From NCBI RefSeq assembly GCF_000009985.1, contig NC_007626.1, positions 4,631,789 through 4,695,788 on the forward strand: DNA of 64,000 nucleotides, given 5' to 3'. Positions 55,317-63,367 of the stretch are shown one piece after another. Every line of letters begins with the position of its first letter. Position 1 is the stretch's first letter. Origin of the DNA: Paramagnetospirillum magneticum AMB-1. GTDB taxonomy: Bacteria > Pseudomonadota > Alphaproteobacteria > Rhodospirillales > Magnetospirillaceae. The translations under genes were made by a program, and so were the position numbers. A model generated the notes under the pieces. It searched no databases. It was not told where the DNA came from and saw nothing but the letters and a program-made list of their open reading frames with translations.

Positions 55317-56918
55317 ATGACCAGCCATATCCGTATTCCCGACGTCTCGCCCCTGGTCCAGTCGGTCGCCGACGGCAGCCGCAGGATCTTCGACTTTCCC
55401 TTCCCGGTGTTCCGGGCCGCCGATCTGGAGGTCCGAGTGGGCGAAGCGGTGATCGCCGACGGCTTTGCCGTGCGCGGCGCCGGCAGTTCCGACGGCGGCG
55501 CCATCGTCTTCGCCGCCGCCCCCGCCGCCGGTCTGCGCGTCACCATCCGGCGCCGCCAGACCTATGCCCGCACCGACGACTTCCTGGACGAGCGCGCCCC
55601 CACCCCGCACGAGTTGAACGACGCAGTGGACCAGAACGTCGCCGCCCTTCAGGAACTGGCCGAGGATGCGTCGCGCGCCGTCAGGCGCTCGGCCGCCGCC
55701 GACCTGTCGCGCGCCGTCGACCTCACCCTGCCCGAGCCCGAGGCGGCCAAGGTCCTGGGCTGGAACGGCTAGGCCGATGCCCTGGTCAATCTTGCCCAGG
55801 TCGACGTGTCGGACGTGCTGCACAAGAGCCAGAATCTGGCCGACCTGCCCGACAAGGCGCAGGCGCGGACCAATCTGGGCCTGGGCAGCGCCGCCACCCA
55901 TGCCGATACCGACTTCGCCACCGCCGCCCAGGGGGCCAAGGCCGACAGCGCCTTGCAGGCTTCGGATATCGGCACCAGCCTCCAGGCCCATGACAGCGAC
56001 CTCGACTGGGTCGCCGCCAACCTGTCCGCCGCCGGTCGCGCCCTGATCGACGACGCCGACGCGGCCGCCCAGCGGGCGACCCTGGGTCTCGCCGCCGTGG
56101 CCGCCTCGGGCTCGTACACCGACCTGTCCAACAAGCCGGCCCTGGGCAGCGCCGCCGCCCTGAACGCCGGCACCGGCGCCAATCAGGTGGTGCAGTTGGA
56201 CGCCACCGGCAAGCTGCCGGCAGTGGACGGCTCGGCGGTCACCAACCTCAACGCCGGCGCCCTGGCGTCGGGCACCGTCCCCACTGCGCGCCTGGGCAGC
56301 GGTACGGCGGACACCTCGACCTTCTTGCGGGGTGACGGCACCTGGGCGGCGGTCTCGGGGGCGAACGCCGTCTTGTTCTTTTCGGGGGCCCAGACATTTA
56401 CGACCGCAGGAACTTCGATCTGGACTGTTCCGACCGGTGTCACCTCCTGCTTTGTCGAGCTTTGGGGGGCGGGCTCGGGCGGAAATGGCCTAACCGGCTC
56501 CAGTGGCTGCCCCTATGGCGGCGGCTATGCCGCCCGGCATGTGAACGGCCTTACCCCCGGGAGTTCGGTTTCGGTAACCGTTGGCGCCGGGGGATTAGGC
56601 TCCGGCGGGACTGGGGGGGTCGGCGGAACTTCCAGCTTTGGCACGTATGTATCGGCGACGGGCGGTGTAGCCCATATATCACCGGGAATCGGTTCTGGCG
56701 GCGAAATCAACATCGCCTCTCAACCGGGGGAGATGGGTACTGGCCGTCGCTCCGGCTCGGCCGCTCCTGGGGGATTGTTCTGGAAACCGGGCTCCGGTGG
56801 ACAGCACTCCGACACCGTTAATGGCACTAACGGCAACCAGCCGGGCGGTGCTGGCGGGAACGGCTACAATACGGCCGGCGGCAATGGCGCCACCGGCATG
56901 GTCATCGTGTACTGGTAA
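55317..56918 (+). pseudogene. Tail fibre with Gly-rich tip, cassette 3, interrupted by an amber codon
   Basis: One frame of 534 codons interrupted by TAG at 55770-55772. The paralogue in cassette 2 has TCG (Ser) at the same place (GWNG-S-ADALVN), so a single C-to-A change made the stop. Upstream: anchor domain MTSHIRIPDVSPLVQSVADG through DDFLDERAPTPHEL. Downstream: DVLHKSQNLADLPDKAQART, AGRALIDDADAAAQRATLGL, then DTSTFLRGDGTWAAVSGANAV and a glycine-rich tip ending GMVIVYW. Both halves are otherwise intact. Read-through, recent inactivation and sequencing error are all possible. Translation could restart at ATG codons after 55790. Confidence 0.78.
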
Positions 56919-56926
56919 ATGACTCC

Positions 56927-56965
56927 CCCCGCCGCCCTTTCCCCAGGCGGCGGGGTTTCTTTTTT
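56927..56965 (+). terminator. Terminator after fibre cassette 3
   Basis: CCCCGCCGCC / GGCGGCGGGG with 9-base loop followed by TTTCTTTTTT. It separates the fibre cassettes from the terminase-holin genes, which therefore need read-through or their own promoter. Confidence 0.85.
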
Positions 56966-56988
56966 CCCAACCGCCAAGGAGAACGACC

Positions 56989-57279
56989 ATGGCCGAGGAC
57001 CTTTCCGGCCTCCGGGCCCGGCTGTCCGCGACCCTTCCCGATCACGTGGCGGCGGCGTTGGCCGGCTACGAGGATTTCACCGCCACCTCGCCGCCCGCCG
57101 ATGCCAAGGGCTTCGCCGCCTGGCACGCGGCCGCCAAGGCGGCGCTGGCCCATGTGGACCTGTTGGTCAAGCTGGCCCGCTGGTCCGTGGGCTCGGCCGA
57201 GCCCGACGGCGATGACGGCTTCGAGACCTTGCTGGCCGGTGCCCGGGCCGCCCTCGACGCCATCGACGAGGAGGAATGA
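56989..57279 (+). CDS. Small acidic protein upstream of the terminase; possible small-terminase-like protein
   Basis: A 96-residue acidic helical protein (LSGLRARLSATLPDHVAAALAGYEDF, then GFETLLAGARAALDAIDEEE). It starts at an ATG with AAGGAG upstream and overlaps the large terminase start (ATGATGA). Its place directly before the large subunit suggests a packaging role, such as a small terminase subunit, but no HTH is obvious and I cannot assign a family. Confidence 0.6.
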   Translation: MAEDLSGLRARLSATLPDHVAAALAGYEDFTATSPPADAKGFAAWHAAAKAALAHVDLLVKLARWSVGSAEPDGDDGFETLLAGARAALDAIDEEE

Positions 57280-58763
57280 TGAAGACCGTCAACTTCCCCG
57301 AATTCGCCTGGATCTGGAACCAGCGCCTGGGCCTCGGCACGCCCCGGCATCAGGTGCGCATGGCCCGCTGGCTGGCGGCCCGCTGGCACGGCCGCGAACG
57401 GGAATTGCTGCTGATGGCGTTTCGCTCCTCGGGCAAGTCCACCATCGTCGGCCTATTCTGTGCCTGGGTTCTGGCCTGCAATCCCGATCTGCGCATCATG
57501 GTGCTGGCCGCCGATCTGGCCCTGGCCAAGAAGATGGTGCGCAACGTCAAGCGCATCATCGAGCGCCACCCCCTGACCCAGGGTCTGAAGCCCAAGCGCC
57601 GCGATCAATGGGCGGCCGACCAGTTCACCGTCAACCGCCCGGGCGAGTTGCGCGACCCCTCCATGGTGGCCAAGGGCATCGGCGCCAACATCACCGGCTC
57701 GCGCGCCGAGATCGTCATCTGCGACGATGTGGAAGTGCCCAACACCTGCGACACCGCGCCCAAGCGGGCCGATCTGCGCGAGCGTCTGGCCGAGATCGAG
57801 TATGTGATGGTGCCGGGCGGCACCCAGCTTTACGTGGGTACGCCCCATTCCTACTACACCATCTACGCCGACCGTCCTCGACTGGAGGCGGGGGAAAGCC
57901 GCCCCTTTCTCGACGGCTTTCACCGCCTGGAGCTGCCGCTGATCGACGCCAGGGGACGCTCCGCCTGGCCCGAGCGCTTTCCCATCGAGCGCATCGGCGC
58001 CATTCGCAAGCGATCCGGCCCCAACAAGTTCGACAGCCAGATGATGCTGCGCCCGGTCAACATCGCCGACGGCCGTCTCGACCCCGATCGCCTGCGCCTC
58101 TACGAGGCCGAGCTGTCCTATGGCGAAGGCAACGGCGTGCCGCTGCTGACCATCGGGGCGAAGCGCATGGTGGCGGCGTCGTGCTGGTGGGATCCGGCCT
58201 ATGGCGCGCCGGGCAAGGGCGATGCCTCGGTGGTGGCGGCGCTGTTCACCGACGAGGACGGCCTCTACTGGCTGCACCGGGTGCGCTACCTGGAGCACGA
58301 CCCCGCCCGCACCGAGACCGACGAGGCCACCCAGCTCTGTCGCCAGGTGGCGCGCTTCGCCGACGAGCTGCACCTGCCGGCGGTCCAGCTAGAGACCAAC
58401 GGGCTGGGCCGCTTCCTGCCCGGCCTGCTGCGCCGCGAACTGGGCGGAGCCGGCATCGCCTGCGCCGTCATCGAGGCCAGCAGCAAGCGGGCCAAGGACC
58501 AGCGCATCATCGACGCCTTCGATGCCGTACTGGCCGCCGGCGCGCTGCACGTCCACCGCAGCGTCTGGGACACCCCCTTCATCGCCGAAATGCGGGAATG
58601 GCAGCCCGGCGCCAGGGGGCGTGACGACGGCCTGGATGCCGTCGCCGGGTGCCTTTTGTCCCAGCCGGTGCGGCTGTCGCGGCCGGCATCGGCCACCGGC
58701 GGACGCCCCGACTGGCGCCCTGGCGGCCGCGCCGTGGTCGCCCATTCCGATTTCGAGTTTTGA
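57279..58763 (+). CDS. Terminase large subunit (DNA-packaging ATPase/nuclease)
   Basis: A 494-residue T7 gp19-like terminase. The ATPase half has Walker A MAFRSSGKST (about residues 46-55), Walker B IVICDDVEV (about 144-152) and the coupling motif VGTPHSYYT. The nuclease half has metal-binding Asp residues in WWDPAYGAPGKGDASVV, LETNGLGRFLPGLL and GRDDGLDAVAGCL. All expected residues are present and the frame is intact, so packaging activity is plausible. No replication genes are near. The ATG at 57279 gives the best spacing to AGGAGG; 57276 is an alternative. Confidence 0.92.
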   Translation: MKTVNFPEFAWIWNQRLGLGTPRHQVRMARWLAARWHGRERELLLMAFRSSGKSTIVGLFCAWVLACNPDLRIMVLAADLALAKKMVRNVKRIIERHPLTQGLKPKRRDQWAADQFTVNRPGELRDPSMVAKGIGANITGSRAEIVICDDVEVPNTCDTAPKRADLRERLAEIEYVMVPGGTQLYVGTPHSYYTIYADRPRLEAGESRPFLDGFHRLELPLIDARGRSAWPERFPIERIGAIRKRSGPNKFDSQMMLRPVNIADGRLDPDRLRLYEAELSYGEGNGVPLLTIGAKRMVAASCWWDPAYGAPGKGDASVVAALFTDEDGLYWLHRVRYLEHDPARTETDEATQLCRQVARFADELHLPAVQLETNGLGRFLPGLLRRELGGAGIACAVIEASSKRAKDQRIIDAFDAVLAAGALHVHRSVWDTPFIAEMREWQPGARGRDDGLDAVAGCLLSQPVRLSRPASATGGRPDWRPGGRAVVAHSDFEF

Positions 58764-58781
58764 CTCACAGGAGACACCTCA

Positions 58782-59081
58782 ATGGAATCCCTCACCTTCG
58801 ACCCCCGCTGGTGGGTCACCGCCGTCGAGCTGCCCGTGCTGGGCGCCATGGCCATGATGGTCTGGCGGGTTCGCCACGAAGCCGACCACCGCATCGACGA
58901 GTTGGAGCACCGGCTCGACGTCGGCATGGGCCAGGCCCGCGAAGCCCTGGCCGCCTACAAGCTGGAAGTGGCCAAGAGCTATGCCACCACCGGCTACCTC
59001 AAGGATGTGGAGCAGCGCCTCACCGAGCATCTGGTCCGCATCGAAGGCAAGCTGGACGGCGTCCAGTCGGCCGCGCGCTAG
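58782..59081 (+). CDS. One-TM coiled-coil protein in lysis region (spanin/holin-accessory-like)
   Basis: A 99-residue protein with one N-terminal membrane segment (VTAVELPVLGAMAMMVW, about residues 12-28) and a coiled-coil remainder (RIDELEHRLDVGMGQAREALAAYKLEVAKSY, DVEQRLTEHLVRIEGKLD). Its position between terminase and holin suits an inner-membrane lysis accessory such as an i-spanin. The assignment is by layout only. The ATG has AGGAGA upstream. Confidence 0.6.
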   Translation: MESLTFDPRWWVTAVELPVLGAMAMMVWRVRHEADHRIDELEHRLDVGMGQAREALAAYKLEVAKSYATTGYLKDVEQRLTEHLVRIEGKLDGVQSAAR

Positions 59082-59092
59082 GAGGCGGCACC

Positions 59093-59614
59093 ATGGACCC
59101 CATCACCATCGCCCTGGGCCTTGCCCAGTTCGTGCCCGGCCTGATCCGCTGGATCGGCGGCGATGACGCCGAGAAGGCCGCCAAGGTCGCCGATCAGGTG
59201 GTCGGCGTGGCCCGCAGCGTCACTGGCAGGCCCGACGGCCAGGACGCCCTGACCGCCATCAAGGCCGACCCCGCCCTGGCGCTGCAGATGCAGCAGGCCT
59301 GGCTGGCCCACGAGATCGAGCTGGCGCGGGAAGAGACCCGGCAACTGGCCGAGATCAACGCCACCATGCGGGTCGAAGCCGCCTCGGACGACGGCTATGT
59401 GCGCCGCTGGCGGCCCACTTTCGGCTATGCGGTGGCGCTGACCTGGACCGCCACCATGGGCGCCATCTCCTGGGCCATCGTCGCCGAACCGGCCCAGGCG
59501 CCCTCCATCATCGCCGCCTTGGTCAACACCTCGCCCATCTGGGGCATCGCGTTGGGCGTCCTGGGCGTCGCCGTGGTCAAGCGCAGCCAGGACAAGTCCC
59601 GGCGGCAGCCATGA
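59093..59614 (+). CDS. Holin of the 3-TM (DUF3154-like) family
   Basis: A 173-residue protein. The first half is amphipathic (ITIALGLAQFVPGLIRWIGGDDAEKAAKVADQVVGVA). The second half has YVRRWRPTFGYAVALTWTATMGAISWAIV and a last membrane segment IWGIALGVLGVAVVKRS. The RWRPxxGY motif before two TM segments is the mark of 3-TM phage holins. It would permit export of the island III muramidase. The ATG follows GGAGG. A terminator follows directly. Confidence 0.82.
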   Translation: MDPITIALGLAQFVPGLIRWIGGDDAEKAAKVADQVVGVARSVTGRPDGQDALTAIKADPALALQMQQAWLAHEIELAREETRQLAEINATMRVEAASDDGYVRRWRPTFGYAVALTWTATMGAISWAIVAEPAQAPSIIAALVNTSPIWGIALGVLGVAVVKRSQDKSRRQP

Positions 59615-59642
59615 AAAAAGGGGGCCGCAAGGCCCCCTTTCC
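59613..59642. terminator. Bidirectional terminator between holin and ferritin-like genes
   Basis: AAAGGGGGCC-GCAA-GGCCCCCTTT, with a run of six T on the minus strand, so strongest for the ferritin-like gene. It marks the right end of island IV. Confidence 0.85.
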
Positions 59643-59663
59643 CGTCTTCGGCTTTTGCCGCCG

Positions 59664-60164
59664 TCAGTCCACGCACTGGGCGGGATCGGCGTCCTCGCTC
59701 CAGGTGATGGAGGGCCGGGGAGTCTTCTCGATCCACTTGTCGAGCGCCACCACATGCTCGGCCTCTTCCGCCGCGAAGTCGGCGCCCAGGCGCTTGACCT
59801 CGGCATCGGCGGAATTGGCGGCGGCGTCCTTGTAGTACTCCATGCCGCGGATCTCGTTGTCGCGGGCATAGCGTAGCGCGTGGTACGGCGTCATCAGATA
59901 ATGGATGTCGTTCTCGTCGCCCACCTCGGGCGGGGTCTTCCAGCGGTACTGCCAGCTCATCAGCTTGGGCAGCTCCAGCGCGCGGGCGCGCTGCTTGATC
60001 TCGTCGCCGTGAAGGGTGGAAAAACGCGCCATGTCGCGGAAAACCACGGCGGTCTCGAGGTTGTTGTGGGCTTCCATCATGTCGGCCAGCTCCACATACC
60101 GCTCGGCGGCCTCGTTTTCCAAAGCAATGGCGTGCGCCAGAAATTCTGCCAGGGTATAGCCCAT
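59664..60164 (-). CDS. Ferritin-like (rubrerythrin-type) diiron protein
   Basis: A 166-residue four-helix protein. Possible diiron ligands are ENEAAERYVELADMM (Glu), STLHGDEIKQRA (His/Glu), RDNEIRGMEYYKDAA (Glu) and FAAEEAEHVVALDKWIE (Glu, His). It lacks the C-terminal rubredoxin of full rubrerythrins. Peroxide or iron handling is likely. No encapsulin targeting tail is obvious. Upstream lies a tRNA/trxA region and it converges on the phage lysis genes. Confidence 0.82.
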   Translation of the reverse strand: MGYTLAEFLAHAIALENEAAERYVELADMMEAHNNLETAVVFRDMARFSTLHGDEIKQRARALELPKLMSWQYRWKTPPEVGDENDIHYLMTPYHALRYARDNEIRGMEYYKDAAANSADAEVKRLGADFAAEEAEHVVALDKWIEKTPRPSITWSEDADPAQCVD

Positions 60165-60271
60165 AGTCGCCTCTCGTCAGGGAAGGTGGCCATGGCAGGG
60201 TATCGGCGGGTCGGTCCGTCGTCAATGGCATAATTCGGCATTTAAATACCGATTTAAGGCGCGGCGCCGCG

Positions 60272-60502
60272 TCAGTGCGGCCGGTCGCGAACCTTGCGCC
60301 ACTCGGCGAACGCCTCGGTCATGACGGCGCGCAGCGCCGAAGCCGAGGCCGTGGGGAACAGATCGGCCAGCCGGTCCCACAGCGCCCCGTTGTGGAGGAA
60401 GTTCTGGGCGAAGGTCTCCAGGTCGGCGGCGTTCTCGTCGTCGAAGGATTGCTGGAGATAGTCGAGCAGCCGCTGGCGGCTCTGTTCGTCGAAGACGGCC
60501 AT
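60272..60502 (-). CDS. Small acidic hypothetical protein
   Basis: A 76-residue helical protein (FDEQSRQRLLDYLQQSFDDENAADLETFAQNFLHNGALWDRLADLFP). ATG 60502 has GGGG five bases upstream; an ATG at 60559 would add 19 residues but lacks a site. It lies 83 bases downstream of trxA on the same strand and may be cotranscribed. No family recognised. Confidence 0.55.
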   Translation of the reverse strand: MAVFDEQSRQRLLDYLQQSFDDENAADLETFAQNFLHNGALWDRLADLFPTASASALRAVMTEAFAEWRKVRDRPH

Positions 60503-60584
60503 GGCACCCCGCACGGACACGAGAAGCGCGTCGAGCCCCGCCAAAGCGGGGCCCGACATCGGAATGCGAAACGAATTCCAGCCG

Positions 60585-60899
60585 TTACAGGCTGGAATCC
60601 ACCCATTCGTAAAGCTTGCTCTTGGGCAGCGCGCCGATCTTGGTGGCGGCGACCTGGCCGTTCTTGAAGATCATCAGGGTGGGAATGCCGCGCACGCCGT
60701 ACTTGCCGGGGGTGCCGGGATTCTCGTCGATGTTGATCTTGGCGATGGTGATCTTGTCGGCCCTGTCCTTGGAGAGTTCCTCGAGCGCCGGGGCGATCTG
60801 GCGGCAAGGGCCGCACCACTCGGCCCAGAAATCCACCAGAACCGGGCCGGGGGCCTTGAGCACCTCGGCCTCGAACGAGGAATCGGTCACAATCTTCAT
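60585..60899 (-). CDS. trxA: Thioredoxin 1
   Basis: A 104-residue thioredoxin with active site WAEWCGPCRQIAP, cis-Pro segment RGIPTLMIFKNGQ and the usual buried Asp in VDFWA. It reduces cytoplasmic disulfides, ribonucleotide reductase and others. In many alphaproteobacteria trxA follows addB-addA; those genes are not present here. Confidence 0.96.
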   Translation of the reverse strand: MKIVTDSSFEAEVLKAPGPVLVDFWAEWCGPCRQIAPALEELSKDRADKITIAKINIDENPGTPGKYGVRGIPTLMIFKNGQVAATKIGALPKSKLYEWVDSSL

Positions 60900-61165
60900 A
60901 GGCAGGTTCCTTGTCGAATTCCAACGGCGGACGGGGAACACACGTCTTCCCGCCCGTCACCCTATCGGGGCGAACACCCCTTGGGAGCGATCACTGTAGA
61001 AAGCCCCCGCGTCAGCGTCAAGCAGGCCGGGCGTCAGGGTCGCGTCGCGCCCGGCACAAAGCCGGCAAAACCGGACACCGCCACAGGGAGACAGGCCCAT
61101 CGATGATCGGACTTTCGCGCCGCCCCGCCGGGATGATATAACCCGCCCGACCGCTCGCGGCCCGC

Positions 61166-61242
<77 letters not shown>

Positions 61243-61292
61243 AAAACTTAGTAAAAACAACGATCTATATATTAGCAAAAATTACATATTGC

Positions 61293-61311
61293 ATTTCACA
61301 GTCATTTCACA
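61293..61311 (+). promoter_or_regulatory. Direct repeats ATTTCACA upstream of the integrase
   Basis: Two copies of ATTTCACA start 11 bases apart (61293, 61304) between the tRNA and int. Spaced direct repeats near an attachment site are often integrase arm-type sites. A small dyad CTACT-AAT-AGTAG (61343-61355) sits just before the int start and may be an operator. Confidence 0.35.
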
Positions 61312-61365
61312 TTATCTAACATTTAGTGGTTTGTAAAAATATCTACTAATAGTAGTATTTGCGAA

Positions 61366-62703
61366 ATGGCCAGAGCCAAACGCTTTGAATACGTCTATGC
61401 CGAAAGCGAGCCGATCGCTGTGTATCAGCGAGCTGGCAGTCGCTTCTGGCAAGCGCGCATTACGCTGACAAACGGCAAATCCATCGCGGTCAGCACCCAG
61501 CAAGCCGATCCGCAAAAAGCGCTGCAATGGGCGCACGACCACAAGATCAGGATTGAGGCGACCGACCAAGACCCCACGGCGAAGACCTTCAAAAAGGTAG
61601 CCGAGGCTTGGTTGAAGGCCATTGAGGCTGAAGGCAGCAAGTCGGCAGCGGCCTACAGGACCGTCGCCGAGCGCTACCACATTCCGTTTTTCGGCACATA
61701 CAAGATCACGCAGATCAATCAGCAGGTGCTCGCGGAGTACGAACGCTGGCGCAAGGACTACTGGACCAAAGGGCCAGGCTCAAAGCTGAAAACCGAAACG
61801 ATTGTCCGCAAGGACGGCAAGGAATACGTACGCGCCAAGCACCTCGGCAGCACCGAAAAGGCATATGGGGAAGACACGACGCTGCGCGGCATTTTCAAAT
61901 ACGCCGTCGATCACGACATGCTGCCCGCGTCAAAAATGCCTGTCATCGGCACGAAAAAATCCAAGTCGGCCAAACTGATCAAGGCACGACGCCACCCAGC
62001 GTTCAACAAGGAGCAGGTGGAGAAAATTCTCGCCTACTGCAACACGCAGCCAAGCTCTCCCAAAAAAATTATGCGAGATGGCGATTTGGAGATGGATCTC
62101 AATCGGCCAAATCTCGACCGACAGGTGTTCAGCGCCTTCGTCCACCTCGTCCTCGGCACTGGCCTGCGGCCAGGGCGCGAGCATGTACAGATCAAGTGGA
62201 AACATTTCCGCGCCGCAACCACCGATGGCGTGGAGCATCAAATTCTGAAAATTGCGCCTACGACAAAAACAGGCGAACGCGATATTCGCTGCGATACGTT
62301 TGCGATGGCGCACCTGATGGCATTTCGGTCGCTGTCAAATTTCAACAAGGACGACGATTTCGTGATCGCCGATCAGCTGACGGGCAAGCCCGTGAAGGAC
62401 TTCAAACGTCAATTCAACACCATGTGCAAGGCACTCGGCATGGAGACTGACGTACATGGCAAGAAGTTCGTCCCATACAGCATGCGGCACACCTACGCCA
62501 CGCTGAAGCTGGAAGCAGGCGTGGACATCAGGTTGATAGCAATCATTATGGGCAATACGCCCGAAGTGGCGCATGCGCATTATGGGCACGACAGCACGGT
62601 AAACAGAGCGAACGAACTGGCGACCGACTTGGATTATCTCGGACTTAAAAAGCCAAAGGCCAAGCCGAAAAAGCGGCCACCGCCACCAGAGCCAACGGCA
62701 TAA
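61366..62703 (+). CDS. int: Tyrosine-type site-specific integrase
   Basis: A 445-residue phage/island integrase. The N-terminal arm-binding and core-binding parts span residues ~1-200. The catalytic part has the first Arg in VLGTGLRPGREHVQIKW, then YSMRHTYATLKLEAG (second Arg, with Ser where His is common), and the Tyr in HAHYGHDSTV. The C-terminus is Lys/Pro-rich. Base composition is clearly more AT-rich than the chromosome around it. Next to tRNA-Arg(CCT), it should integrate an island or prophage whose body continues past the right edge. It is too far (1.7 kb past the holin, beyond host genes) to be taken as part of the phage islands. Confidence 0.9.
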   Translation: MARAKRFEYVYAESEPIAVYQRAGSRFWQARITLTNGKSIAVSTQQADPQKALQWAHDHKIRIEATDQDPTAKTFKKVAEAWLKAIEAEGSKSAAAYRTVAERYHIPFFGTYKITQINQQVLAEYERWRKDYWTKGPGSKLKTETIVRKDGKEYVRAKHLGSTEKAYGEDTTLRGIFKYAVDHDMLPASKMPVIGTKKSKSAKLIKARRHPAFNKEQVEKILAYCNTQPSSPKKIMRDGDLEMDLNRPNLDRQVFSAFVHLVLGTGLRPGREHVQIKWKHFRAATTDGVEHQILKIAPTTKTGERDIRCDTFAMAHLMAFRSLSNFNKDDDFVIADQLTGKPVKDFKRQFNTMCKALGMETDVHGKKFVPYSMRHTYATLKLEAGVDIRLIAIIMGNTPEVAHAHYGHDSTVNRANELATDLDYLGLKKPKAKPKKRPPPPEPTA

Positions 62704-62838
62704 CTGTCGGTTTTCCCGACAACAGCATCGCGCCCACCGCCGCTTCGGCCCTTTGCGCGTCGTACACGCCGCCAATTTGAGCGCCCAGCAGTACGGCACT
62801 CATGGAAACAGCCCCGCTTGTACGGGGCTGTTTGGCGT

Positions 62839-63276
62839 TTAAGCGAGCTTCTTGCCGAAGCGCCCCTTCATCGCGGCCAACTGCTTGTCCAGTTCGCCAG
62901 CGACCACCGCATCGCGCACCAGCGTCAGCGTGGGCACCAGTTCCGCCACGTCGCCGATCTCAATGGCCGTCTTCTTCGGCTTGATCTCCACGATCTTGTT
63001 GCCGTAGCGCACTTCCAGCATGAACGCCCCATTGGCCTGCTGCCAATACCAGGGGCGAAATTTGACCAGTCGGTCTTGCAGGGTCTTGTTGCCCTCGCCG
63101 TCCTTCGTCCAGCGCTTGCGCCGAATTTCAAAGCCTTCGCCCTTCTGCATCGCTTCCACAGCAGCGATCTGCTGATTGATGGCCTCCACCAGCTTGTGCC
63201 GCAAGCGCCCTTCAGGCGTTGCCGCGACGGCACGGCGGGTCATTTCGCTCAGCTTCAGCTTGTCCAATGCACTCAT
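62839..63276 (-). CDS. DUF6641-like protein on the integrative island
   Basis: A 145-residue protein that resembles DUF6641, a family seen on mobile elements. Start MSALDKLKLSEMTRRAV, then RLRHKLVEAINQQIAAVEAMQKGE, RPWYWQQANGAFMLEVRYGNKIVEI and a helical end. The ATG at 63276 has GGAGG upstream. Function unknown. It converges on the integrase gene. A perfect dyad GTAGGTT-T-AACCTAC lies ~75 bases upstream. Confidence 0.65.
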   Translation of the reverse strand: MSALDKLKLSEMTRRAVAATPEGRLRHKLVEAINQQIAAVEAMQKGEGFEIRRKRWTKDGEGNKTLQDRLVKFRPWYWQQANGAFMLEVRYGNKIVEIKPKKTAIEIGDVAELVPTLTLVRDAVVAGELDKQLAAMKGRFGKKLA

Positions 63277-63352
63277 CACCACATCCTCCAACAGGAACAC
63301 ATGACGAACATACTATGGCCTGATGGCCGAGCAGGACAACCGAAAGGCAGGT

Positions 63353-63367
63353 GTAGGTTTAACCTAC
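63353..63367. promoter_or_regulatory. Perfect 15-base palindrome upstream of the DUF6641-like gene
   Basis: GTAGGTT-T-AACCTAC, with 7-base arms and a one-base centre. It is in an AT-rich intergenic region and looks like an operator for a small regulator encoded off the window. Confidence 0.45.
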
